A stretch of DNA of 64,000 nucleotides, taken from the NCBI GenBank assembly GCA_037043235.1, contig JAWRVZ010000054.1, positions 2,440,001 through 2,504,000 of the forward strand, given 5' to 3'. The position numbers were made by a program, and so were the translations under genes. Positions 11,381 to 22,918 of this stretch are shown piece by piece. Position 1 is the first letter of the stretch, and the number at the start of each line of letters is the position of its first letter. This DNA is from Rhodeus uyekii. Lineage: Eukaryota; Chordata; Actinopteri; Cypriniformes; Acheilognathidae. The notes under the pieces were generated by a model. It did not search any database and was not told the DNA's origin. It saw only the letters and a program-made list of their open reading frames with translations.

Positions 11381-12480
11381 ATGTATATACATAAAGTCTT
11401 GAACACTGCACTTTTGGACCTGCACTCTGTGATCCCATGTTGAGATCCAATTAAAATTGATTTCTTTCTGTATTTGCAGTCAAGACCCCTTCCGGGTTGA
11501 TTTTATACCACAAATACTGTGCAACCAAACTATGATGGTACAATCACAGACCAGTAAGAAGATCAAATCCCAGAATCTTAACCAGTGTTTCTTGCTTTTG
11601 AAATATCTCAGTGAAACCTGTATGAAATTGCACTTAGAGAGCCCAACAGAATGAAATGCTCTGGGCAGTTTTTTTATACAATATTCCTGCTGAACCTTTC
11701 TAAATGTGATATTATTTTCCCCCCTTCCAATACTGAGGTTATTCCAGCATGGAACATAGTTCTTAACAATAACAGCATGGCCTTAATAGAAAACATGCCA
11801 TTCCTACACAAACACAAACATTTGAAGGCCTTGAAGATGGTGAGCTACTGTAATCTTTTGAAGATGAGACGGAAATTGAAAAGTTTGGTGGTAAAAGTCT
11901 TTCCTGAATTCTTATCTTAGTCGCACGCTCCACAGAGGTTTCCAAATCCTTACTTTAAGGAGAAAAAAGTCTCTGTCACCCTAGTATTTTAAACACAGAG
12001 CAAGCCATGCCAAAGAAAAGCACCTGATGGCAGGGTACATCAAGGTCAAAACTTTCCACACCTGCCCCAAACTTTGTTTTGCTTGAAAACTGACCAAACC
12101 TAAAACCTGCCTCTAAACCTATTCTACAATATCCTTTTGTTTCTTCCAACAAATCAAGGGCACTGTGACCTAGCCAGGGGAATTTAACAAAATAAGGGGA
12201 TGTTTATTCTGAACTGGGGCATAAGGCAAAAGAAACCACTCTTCTCATACCTTCTGCATATAGCACAGGGATAATGTTGAAATGCAGACCCATATCACAT
12301 GTGACACATACCATGTTTTGACATCTAGGTGAGTTGACTGATCACAATTCCGAGGTGTCAAGCCCAGCAGAAAGGTCAAGGTTTTTTTCTTCCAGGACAA
12401 CATGTATAGTATGACTATACTTGACCTTCTGAAATATGAACAAAAGAGTAGTTCAATCATCAGCATGTGACATTACATTG
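11381..12480. other. Intergenic DNA without recognised features
   Basis: Unique-looking AT-rich sequence. The open frames present are short and lack any family resemblance. Confidence 0.55.
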
Positions 12481-12482
12481 TA

Positions 12483-13062
12483 AAGGGCCAGTCACACAGC
12501 CGATCACGTACGAATCACTCACAAATCACGCACAGATTGGGTTTGTGTGTACTTGTGCGTCGAGAAATTGACCAAAGTATTCCACGAACATTCGACGCAC
12601 GCCCGACGCATGAATCACTGAAGGAGCGCGTCCAAACATGCACGCTTCGCGAACGTTCCACGAACAAGCACTTTCAGAATCCACATTGTCAGTGGAATGA
12701 ACGTGATACGTGCGCGGTTCATACGTGATGTGAAGGTGAGGCGTCAGTGGACGGACGCGCACTGGACGTACGCGGTTTCGAACCAGTTCCGTCGCAGAAG
12801 CACTGACGACCGACGCGTGTCCCGCATACTCGACGCATAAACTACGCACGCCGACTCATGAATAACGCAGAAAAATTTTGAACCGTTCAAAACTTAAAAT
12901 CACGCACAAACCGCCTTCGAGGCACCTCCACTTACAATCACTGACGGTCCACGCTCGTTCCACCGACAAATTACGCATACGACGCACGCTCCGCGCAGAA
13001 ACGAAAATCTAAGCGTAATTCGTACGTGATTCATGCGTTTTCGCTGTGTGACTGGCCCTTAC
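12483..13062. mobile_element. CpG-rich inverted-repeat (MITE-like) element
   Basis: The outer ends AAGGGCCAGTCACACAGC and GCTGTGTGACTGGCCCTT are perfect inverted copies of 18 bp, and weaker inverted similarity (ATCACGTACGAATCAC / GTACGTGATTCATGCG) continues inward for about 50 bp. The body is packed with ACGC/GCGT and TTCGACG-type words. No transposase is visible and the target duplication is not clear, so the superfamily is unassigned. Confidence 0.7.
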
Positions 13063-15714
13063 TGCATTACAATACGTACTGTGTTACTCGTTGAAAAAGT
13101 AACTTGCTAATGCTTAGTTACTTTTTCTCACCTGGGTTGGGCTTGTTCGTTTGCTTGTTTTTTAATAACAGTATAATAAAATTTAAATAAGAAACCTATT
13201 GACTCGAACTCCTCCTAAACTGTACCAGATCATCTTCATACTATGCCTGCAAAAAGTCACTAACAGCTTGTTGATAGAACAAACAGTTTTCGAATAAATA
13301 TTCAACAAAATCGATGACATGATGCAACTAATTCTGAGGCGGTAACTCAGCAATTCTTTGGCATAATGACACCAAACTTTAAATGCATCAAATGCATCAT
13401 CACCTCACCAATTGGTCAAAAGTGAGCAATTTAATCATATTACTAGTGATTTTATATATCATTTTTCAGCCCCTTTGACAAAAATTAATTCTTTAATTAT
13501 TCATTTTTGCAGTTGGTCTGATGCTTCCAGCCATGCTTGGCCCCTTAATATTGCTTTGAATATTGTTAATGTCTCTGTGAAAAATAACCTGAAAATAAAC
13601 TAAAAACATACAATACAGCTAAATGTAGTTAGCACAGAGTTAAATAACACCAGCTTAATAAAATATACCTTTCTTAATAATGCATTTGTATAACAACTAT
13701 TACAACATTTGGTGTATTTTGGTTTTGTCTACTGATTATTCAAATTACACAGATTCATTTGTTATAGTGTTAACACAGAAACTAATAATTTTGAGTCCTA
13801 GGACATGAATAGCTTTGATTATAATGTCCTGGATAGTTTGTAAAGAGCCACTATTTTTGGAAGGGTTTGGTTTGTAGAAAGTGCCACCTCGGTGCCAGCG
13901 GCATTGGCAAGGCCAAAATGTGCTGCTTCATTAAGCAACAGTACATGATTGAGTCTGAATGTAGCACTGAGCTCAAAAGAACTGATGAATGAGGGATGAC
14001 AACAGCATCATCAACACAGATTCCTCCTGACAAAGCTATTTGTTTACAAGACTCAGTACGTAAAACCATAGACATTTTAATAATCACATATTGTGGATAA
14101 TTGTGAATGAATAAATTATAGCAATATCTATCTATATTAACAAGATCATTAGTTTACTTGCATCATTAATCTAGTTATCGTCAAACCATGAGAAATATGC
14201 ATGAGAAATTAAATAAGGACGCAAACTGATTAAATAGCTCTAGTCTAGTTTAAATAAGATATTTAAAAGGTCTATATGAGCTTTAATTTGGCACTAACCT
14301 CTCAGAACTCAGACATTAAGTTTCTTACCCTGCACATTTACCCGATGGAAATGTTGCACTCACTAATCATAAAGCAAGAATGATATCAGTAACTTCAACG
14401 AAATACAACCTTTCAGCTGTTTGCATCTTTCAGTCTTGCTATGTTGATTTTACCAATATAAAGCTTTTGCACAAATTTCATATGATCACACAGGAAATGT
14501 GTTCAAAATCCCCACCTTGCCAGAGGCAGATGACAAAGATATTTTGTAAGGACATTGATTTGAAGGAATGTAATTCACAATTCAAGCATACATTTCTTTT
14601 GAAATGCACATATTATGTTGTGAAACCATGACTCATGCTTTCAAAGCATGTGCTGATTTAGCAGTACCCGTGTGAAAAAGAGGTGTGCTTAATTGTACTA
14701 CATGTGCACTTGTCTTGCACTTCAGGTCTTACAAATATACGTGTATTTGTGATCAAATAAAACGAAAGGCCAGTTTCAAAAAGCACACAGTACCTGATTT
14801 CACCAAGCACAACATGTTCAACATCTTTGTTGATCCTGAAACAACATTCCTTTCAACCAATCAGATTTGAGGGACAAGTTTATAGTTCAAGTTTAGGCTT
14901 ATAATCAAGGTTCGGTGCTTTTACATCAGTTATTCACCTATGATTTCTCTCTGATTTAAAAGATAAGTAATGGGTAGGGTTAGGGTTTGGTGTAGGGATA
15001 TGGATGAATGTATTTAAATGAAATATATTTTAGTTTGCCATATATTCTTTCAGTACATTTAGCAATACACAGTTCACTGTATTTAAAAGACTATAGAAAT
15101 AAACATGAAATTACATATAAAGATCATAGTAATTAAGTCATTTTTAAGTGGGTCAAAAAGCTATCTTGAGTTCAGCTAATTGCATTTAGTGTCCGTTTTA
15201 AACATTAATTATATTTATATTGCAAACAACTTACAGTTAAGAGTCCAGAAAACAGTTCGGACCTTTTTATCTATTTATTTTCCATGCACGAGGCAGTACA
15301 TGTGTTGACATATAGCCATCACAGCATTTCAGACTGGAATGCGTGGGGACTGGCATGCACCAGAGAGAGAGTATACTGTATAAGTTTGCTCTAAACTTAG
15401 ACTCGAACAGTGCTGGGTAGTCTGCCAAAGAGTAACATGTTTGACATAATCTACAGGTCAATAATTTAATCATGTAAAGGTCAATACTTTAAGAATACTT
15501 TAGAACCAAGGGAAATAATTCTCATGACCTTGCATTTGTAGGCTGAATTTGTTCCTGACACTCTTCTCATTGTATACGTTTTAAAAAGAAAGGCTACTTT
15601 AACTATATTCTGATACAGTATCGTCATCACAAAATGTTTCTAACTTTTCTCCCAAAGTAGCAGGAGCAGCTTCATATTGTTGCACATTCTAACAGAAGAA
15701 CCATGTGAAGCATA
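13063..15714. other. Intergenic DNA, telomere-like patch only
   Basis: AT-rich sequence with no coding signal. At about 14974-14999 it contains 'ggtagggttagggtttggtg', a common dispersed fish motif and not a telomere array. Confidence 0.55.
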
Positions 15715-15716
15715 TA

Positions 15717-16351
15717 CAGTGGTACCTCGAGATACGAAATTAATCCGTTCCGAGGTGCCCTTCGTATAATGAGTTTTTCGTATCTTGGAACACATTTTAC
15801 ATGTAAAATGGCTAATCCATTCCAAGCCCTCCAAAAACACCCCATTAAATTTCATAATAAAGCTAAATTGACCTATAAACAATGAAATAACGTAAAATGT
15901 CGAAGCTTACCTTTCGAGTGAGGCTATCTCTGAAAGTGGCGGCAGAGGAGGAGGAGGACAAACGGCAGATAACGTACGTACACTTAACTTTACGAAAACA
16001 CATAAAAAATTTAAAGTTTCGGGTGCGGAGTGGCTGAGCTAAAGCATGCCTGCACGTACGTATAGAAGATGCATGATGGGAGGGCTGCTGTCCAATTAGA
16101 GAGAAGGATCTCATGGCTTGGCTTGCATCAGGAACCAATGGGAGAGCAGGAGGATGGTGGCGAGTCTACTATAACTAAGATGGCGGCGTGCGGCGCGAGT
16201 TTCAAAATTGTTATGGGGCGAATCTCTGACTTTCAGAAACCTTTCGTATCTTGAAAACTTTTCGTATGTAGAGCAGTAAAAAAATTTCGTCTTTGCTTTC
16301 GTAACTTGGAGTTTTCATAAATTGAGCCTTTCGTATCTTGAGGTACTACTG
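15717..16351. mobile_element. Non-autonomous pogo/Tigger-like element
   Basis: Termini are CAGTGGTACCTCGAGATACG and its inverse at the right end (CGTATCTTGAGGTACTACTG), flanked by TA at both sides, as in the Tc1/mariner superfamily. Several 'ttcgtatcttg' subterminal motifs repeat near both ends (about 15763, 16246, 16330). The interior (about 15910-16200) is GC-rich without a transposase frame. Confidence 0.8.
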
Positions 16352-16737
16352 TACTAATTTAGCACAGATTATCATGGATACTGCAGGTCAGGTTTCTGTT
16401 ATAAACATATTTTTTAATCTAATCTGATGTAATGATAATATTAATATAATATATTTAACTCGAACATATCTTACAATAGTGGACTTTAGGGTAAGAAGTC
16501 CAAACAAGACTGAGCTAGAATGACTAATATTTCAGAATAACCTTAAAATCTGCAGGAGAAATTACCTTTAAAGCCAACCTTGAGCATGGAGATACACTAA
16601 AGCCATAATAAACAGGTGAATCATACAGGACGATTCTATGTATATAAATGATGGCTTTGTTAAAGCCATATCAGCTGCTTTAAAAGCTACATTACAAAAA
16701 ACAAAAACAAAACGTGGTGAACATAATCTCTGATCTT

Positions 16738-17058
16738 AAATGAGATAGTGCAGGCTAAAATAAAACTCCTGTTGTCCTTTACTCACCCCATGTTGCTCAA
16801 AACCTTTAGGACTTTCTTTTTTTTAAAGTGGAACAAAGAAGTTATCTGAATGTGCAAACTGCTCTTTTCTATACTATTGAGTAGAGAAAATATGTTTAGT
16901 TCCCTAATTACTGACTACATGTAAAGGAGCAGCTTGGACTTTCTTTAAAATATTTTCTTTAATGTTCCTTTGAAAAAGGAAAGTCATACAGGTTTTGCGA
17001 AACATGAAGGTAATAGAGTGATGACAGAATTGTAATTTTTGGATGAACTATTTCTCTA
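16738..17058. repeat. Diverged copy of the 'aagggatagttc' inverted-repeat family
   Basis: Contains 'gtcctttactcaccccatgttgctc' on the left and 'gatgacagaattgtaatttttggatgaactatt' split modules on the right, the inverted ends of the family seen at 4098-4397 and 63428-63718. Confidence 0.5.
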
Positions 17059-17571
17059 AGGCTTATAGCTTTCAGTGATGCGAATCACAATATGTGCTGA
17101 AGAATTTTTCTGTGGAAAGCTGTGTCACAGACAGAACCAGGCCACACAGCACTGCATTTCGGTATGTCTAACAAGCCCTCTGGTACTGTAGTCAGCTTTT
17201 ATTGCACCCACAGCAGTGCAGGATATTTAAAGCAGGGGTGTCAGCAATACTTCACAACATTGAGCCATGAATAAACCACAAGGAGGAATGTTTTGTATTG
17301 ATTATTAAAATTATAATCAATTATGACCATACCTTAAAATAAGATGGCAATTAAGCTAGATGGGAAATTTTAATTACAGAGGATGAGGAGTTTGATCGAT
17401 ACCCTTCTGTCATGGAAAATCAATCTATGCATGCATTTAAGCTATGCCATTCAACATTAAACAAATTAAACAAAACAAGCATTATGTTATGAGCTTACAG
17501 CTTAGTGAAATATTTGTGAAATTAGTGAAATAACTCAAATTTTTGATGATATTCTAATTTCATAACCAGCA

Positions 17572-17584
17572 CATAAGTGAACTC

Positions 17585-17629
<45 letters not shown>
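17572..17629. repeat. pogo/Tigger terminus followed by (AT)n
   Basis: The stretch 'ataagtgaactctact' followed by (AT)n is identical to the right edge of the element at 19996-20557, including its TA microsatellite. Only the last about 16 bases of the transposon remain. Confidence 0.55.
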
Positions 17630-17630
<1 letters not shown>

Positions 17631-18582
17631 TTTGAGCAAGCAGACTAACCTTTGAGCACCTTTACAAAGGTTATCATTGATTGATACCTTGTACCTTTTC
17701 AACACACCGCCAAAGCACACAAAAACACCTGTTAAACTATCTTTTTGCTTGCCCAACCCCAGTGCTCTTCAAAACTACAACTATAGGGGCCCATTTCCCC
17801 CTTGACTGTCAGCTCATCTATCCACACTGGACAGCTGAGATGTCTGGCAATCTTTTGTAAACGTCTTGTATGTTAACAAGTTATATTATTACTCACATGC
17901 TTTTTAATATGACAACCTGATACATTCGTGACCTTAGTACAATTGTAATCACTGAGATTTCACAAGCATTTGTTTTTTCACTGTCAAATAGCCTCGGTTG
18001 AACTGCACTGCACTACGGATCATAGTTTTAGGAGCAGTGTGTCCCTAGGAGCAAAGCATCTCACCAGGCATTACAGAGAAAAAAATATTAGACTAGATGT
18101 TTGGAGAAAAAAAATAAACATTTGTAATATTCTATTTATTTTTTGCTATCTTGTGATGTTTGTCTTTTCTTCTCAAAGGTTAGTCTGCTTGGACATGTCT
18201 TAAACCAATTCTTTAAACCAGATATATAGCCAATTGAGACATTCCTTATATCCGAATGTGTAACTATCATAATATACATATATGTAGGATGGTTAAATAC
18301 TCAGCATTTATGATACAGTAGGCAAACAAAATCAAAATTAAAAAAGCTGAAAACGCAAGATAGTAGGCTCATTTTGACTGTTATAGGTATCAAAAAAGTA
18401 TTGCCTTGTAAGTTGTACTGTTGTGATCCAATGGCATGACTTTAGGGGAGGGACTACCTGGAGTCGTGCTACTTTCATTCAAATTTGAGGTCATCAAGAT
18501 TTATTTTTCAGCTAGCATATATTGTGGTAAAAGTGTCAATAAAGGCATTTATAACCAGTGTAGGGTGTAACGTATTGCGAAG
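17630..18582. other. Intergenic DNA without recognised features
   Basis: No coding or repeat structure recognised beyond simple AT-rich sequence. Confidence 0.5.
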
Positions 18583-18584
18583 TA

Positions 18585-19321
18585 CACTCACCTGAAGGAT
18601 TATTAGGAACACCATACTAATACTGTGTTTGACCCCCTTTCACCTTCAGAACTGCCTTAATTCTACATGGCATTGATTCAACAAGGTGCTGAAAGCATTC
18701 TTTAGAAATGTTGGCTGATATTGATAGGATAGCATCTTGCAGTTGATGGAGATTTGTGAGATGCACATCCAGGGCACGAAGCTCCCGTTCCACCACATCC
18801 CAAAGACGCTCCATTGGGTTGAGATCTGGTGACTGTGGGGCTATTTTAGTACAGTGAACTCATTGTCATGTTCAAGAAACCAATTTGAAATGATTCGAGC
18901 TTTGTGACATGGTGCATTATCCTGCTGGAAGTAGCCATCAGAGGATGGGTACATGATGGACGGATGGGATGGACATGGCCAGAAACAATAGGCCGTCATG
19001 AGTGGTACCTTCTGCTGTTGTGGCCCATCCGCCATCCGCAAAGCATCACAAATGCTTTGCTGCATACCATTGTGGGCGAAAATTCCAGTAACTGAGCAGA
19101 TTGTGAAATACTGAGACCAGCCCGTCTGGCACCAATAACCATGCCACGCTCAAAATTGCTTAAATCACCTTTCTTTCCCATTCTGACATTCAGTTTGGAG
19201 TTCAGGAGATTGTCTTGACCAGGACCACATCCATTGAAGCAACTGCCATGTGATTGGTTGATTAGATAATTGCATTAATGAGAAATTGAATAGGTGTTCC
19301 TAATAATCATTTAGATGAGTG
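18585..19321 (-). mobile_element. Tc1-like transposon relic, internally deleted
   Basis: Inverted termini 'CACTCACCTGAAGGATTATT' and 'CACTCATCTAAATGATTATT' are flanked by TA (18583-18584, 19322-19323). The minus strand keeps an N-terminal helix-turn-helix piece (MGKKGDLSNFERGMVIGARR). It also keeps a second-aspartate region (FQQDNAPCHKA) and a C-terminal tail (RLWDVVERELRALD). The centre between these is deleted and the frame is broken, so at about 740 bp it is non-functional. Confidence 0.88.
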
Positions 19322-19958
19322 TATTTAATAACTGTAATTTAATTACTTTTAAGGCGCAAACTATCCCAGTCTGGGACCTTGATTAATGCAAATTTCTATT
19401 GTTACCTCATGCTTTGATTTGAAAGAGGTTTCTGTCTTTGTCTAAGTATGTAAAGAAAAGTTTCAAGCATCTCAGCATGATTTGCATTCAGATCAGCCCG
19501 TAATCCTGAGTGTCCTTACTTGGCATTATGTATTTTTCTAAGGTTAGGAATGCATCTTTTACTCTTTATTTCATGAGTTTTGTATTGACACATTTACCTG
19601 TCTAATAATAAAGTAAGTGGATTTAATTTGAACTTACTCAAAATTATTTATTTTAGTAGATTATGTTGTATCCATTGTTACTGCAGAGTTGTGTCAGGAT
19701 ATTAACAGACTAAAGTTGATTGGATTTTAGCGTTCCGGCTCACACAGGCACTGGTTCAAGTGTACTTAGACTGTAAAGGCTAATAAACTTCATTTCCATT
19801 TGGGACAATAAAATATTGTAACTGTTATTGTAATATTACTGTTTATTGTAATGTTACTCTAGCCAAGTGTATGTGGGGAACCATGGTATGACTAAACCAA
19901 AGCTGGAATCAGAGAAAGTACTTTTGGTTGGCTTACATCTGTGATAGTAGTCATGACC

Positions 19959-19995
<37 letters not shown>

Positions 19996-19999
<4 letters not shown>

Positions 20000-20553
20000 A
20001 TACCTCGGTTTACGAGTTTAATTCGTTCCAAGAGCGAGCTCGTAACCCAAAATACTCGTACACCAAAAAAAAAATTCCCATAGGAATGCACTAAAAATCA
20101 ATTGATTCGTTCCACACGACCATAAATGCCCATTTAAAATATTTTATATAATTTATTTTTTATATACAAACCTTTAATTATATTCTCCAACATTGCAAAC
20201 ACAATTTCGCTCACAGCGTAAACAGTCATAAGATATTCGTGAGGTCATCAAGCTGTACTAGACTGCATACTTTCTTACATTCTGCCGGTCTAATGTGCTT
20301 TATCAACAAATTCGCCTTCGTCCCGTCTTTTAACAACCGGGTTCTTCAATCCGCAGCGGCGCTGAGCAGAGCTCACATCAGAACAAAGTATGAGGCTTAG
20401 ATAAACACACACACACACCTGCTTTTGTTCTGATGCGCGCTCTGAACCGACATTACGGAAAAGAAAATGCTAAGACAAATAGGGAGTTTGGCAGTTCCAC
20501 TTCAAAAACGTAGACATAATAGGAGTTAACCATGAGTCGGGATAAGTGAACTC

Positions 20554-20557
<4 letters not shown>
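19996..20557 (-). mobile_element. pogo/Tigger-like element between two TA microsatellites
   Basis: Read on the minus strand it starts AGTAGAGTTCACTTATCC, runs through 'ttgcaatgttggagaatata' and ends 'ctcgtaaaccgaggtattact'. Start and middle match the element at 32526 in hectd2 intron 10. It lies in (TA)n DNA: a TA tract ends at 19995 and another begins at 20556. No transposase frame remains. Confidence 0.65.
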
Positions 20558-20599
<42 letters not shown>

Positions 20600-20604
<5 letters not shown>

Positions 20605-21160
20605 CTCAATGGGGACTAAAGTAAGTACTTTTAGAGAGAGCAATCATGGGAGCAGCCCTCTAAACAGTAAAATTCAATATCAAATAAATGCAGTTTATAT
20701 TCACAGGAGCATCCTACAAATTTTTGTAAGGTTCCCACAAAGTAATTAAGTTGCACAACAACATCAATAATTATAATTGTTTCTTGAGTATTAAATCAAA
20801 ATTTTAAAATTATTTCTGAAGGCTGGAGACTTTGCTTTGCTGAGCTTTTTTTTTTTGCTGTCGCAAGAATTAACCTTTAATTATTAATTAACCTGCAGCA
20901 TTGGTGAGCATGAGGGACTTTCAAAAAAAATAAAAATAAAAGATTACTGACACCAAACATTCAAATGATAGTGTAAGTGTTTTTTTTTTGGTATAAATCC
21001 ACCAAATAATCATGTTTTGCATAGTGAAGATTAACTACATTACTTACATTAACTACATACTGATTAACTACCCTGCTGTTCTGCTGTACAAACTATTGAA
21101 TAAAATGAATATATGCATAAAACATAACATACAGGTTAAGGGATCTCACTTTGCTGTATA
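20600..21160. other. Intergenic DNA downstream of hectd2
   Basis: AT-rich sequence with poly-T runs at about 20847 and 20981. Nothing recognised. Confidence 0.5.
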
Positions 21161-21162
21161 AC

Positions 21163-21168
21163 TTTATT
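21163..21168 (-). promoter_or_regulatory. hectd2: Candidate polyadenylation signal of hectd2
   Basis: AATAAA on the minus strand (tttatt on plus) about 1.6 kb beyond the hectd2 stop. It would put 21163-22797 in the 3' UTR; that interval contains no other gene-like feature. Confidence 0.35.
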
Positions 21169-22797
21169 CATTAAAAATTAATGAGCAAAGTTGAAATAAA
21201 TACATGGTAAATACATTTGTATTCAGTCAATGAAGAACATAAAACCGTAGCATGAACACTGGAGTGATTCAGACTGACAGATGATATAAATACAATTAAA
21301 GCCGCTGCATGAGTCCAATGAAAATCACATGACATGAGCCACAAATATGCAAAAATGAACCACCTACAAGTATCCAATTACACAAGCCAAAGATAAGTAG
21401 GGTGACTGATGTTCACCCCACTAGTTAGAGGTCATCTATTAGCATACTGCAGTATCACTAGACCTCAGATTGAGTCCTAAATGTATCATGATGGTACAAA
21501 GCAGAGAATTACATATAGAATAAATTATGTTTTTTGTTGTTGTGACAAACACTGCTGTCAACCACTCCATTTAAAGAATAACCAGAATCGCCATAAGGAT
21601 TAAAAAAAACACAAACACAAATTGTTCATCCATGTTATGGCTAGTCAACAAACATGAAGCATTCTCTCACACACACACACAAAAAAAATCAAATTACCAA
21701 TCTTCCTTTCATGCACAAGTGAAGTTGAGAAAGGGTTGTCGACAATCACTAAACTACTCTACAAAAACGTGACGTTTGAGCTCAGACCTAAACCTTTATT
21801 TAAAGTGTATTAACAGCTCAATTTTAAAAGCCCCTCAGAGCCAGAAGGAATGCTTGAGTTAAGGAACGTTTCACACAAAAGTGTTTGTTAACTGTGGGTT
21901 TCTGTAACCATGGAGACAAAGCGCTGTCTCTTTAAGAATGCTGGGTAAGTTTGACAGCCTGTTTGCCAGGCTATTTTAACTGAGACCAAGCCCCTTACTG
22001 ACCTACTTTCAACAGGAGCATGGGACATTAGACCCGGCCCATGATGAAGAGAAAAATATAAACATTTTAGTTTTAACTTCATATTGCAGCACAGCTTTTT
22101 GAACAGATATACACTGTATTATCCACATAAAATGTTTGGTCCTTCACTCAAGCAGTGAGCAATGAGGATTCCAAATTACATAATGACTAAAGACGAATAG
22201 CTTAACTGGGTTCATCGTAGAACCTTGGTTCACAACAAATAATACTGCACTGTACACACAATCCACAAAATGTCCTACTGATGAAACATTACATCTAGAG
22301 CTTACATGATTGCTGCTTTACATTATCCTCGTGCGTACCTGATGTTGGTCAGGGCTGTCAGTGTCTCCCTATTATTCTTTCATGAGCATGAATGTGAATT
22401 GACCACACTCACAGGTAGCCTATTTGAAATCTAAATGGGCATTTACAGATATTTAACACATGCAATGCATTCTGGGAAAATAAGTCTATAACCCTATAAT
22501 ATGTCTTTACTGTGACTACTGTGATACATTTAATGCATACTTGCTTAATGAAAGTATTCATTTTTTCCCAAATATTTGCACATGAACTGTACATGAACTT
22601 TGATTTTAATTCTACATCCTTACAATTACACTTATCTAATTAATTACACTTTTCTATTCAGTTTGTTAAAATAATTTAAAAGGCATCCTCAACTGATGCA
22701 CAACCCTGTTGGCTGATAAAAAACGTCACAGCTCATTATCTTTCAGTGAATAGAGGCTGAATATAGTCAGTTGGATTATCAGATTTACAACTGTAAT

Positions 22798-22918
22798 CTA
22801 CTCCAATCCAAAGCCCTCTGAGTTTGAAATGGCAATAGTTAACTTTTGCCGTAATTCTTTCTTGCTCTTGTATGGAGGTAGACAGATCTGGTTGAAGCAT
22901 GTATGCGACACTGGAAGC
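22798..22918 (-). CDS. hectd2: hectd2 last coding exon with catalytic cysteine
   Basis: Encodes the end of the HECT C-lobe. The active-site motif HTCF places the ubiquitin-accepting cysteine at residue 719, 32 residues before the C-terminus. The segment then reads NQICLPPYKSKKELRQKL and ends SEGFGLE, the acidic/hydrophobic tail needed by HECT ligases. The exon starts in phase 2, so the junction codon is TGG (Trp); the human protein has Cys here, so that position is not the catalytic one. Confidence 0.95.

Noticed and set aside
12526..12849. 107-codon minus-strand frame in the CpG-rich element
   Set aside because: Word-repetitive MITE interior without stop codons; both strands stay open by composition.
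14974..14999. Interstitial telomere repeat
   Set aside because: Only two imperfect TTAGGG-like units; matches a common dispersed fish motif.
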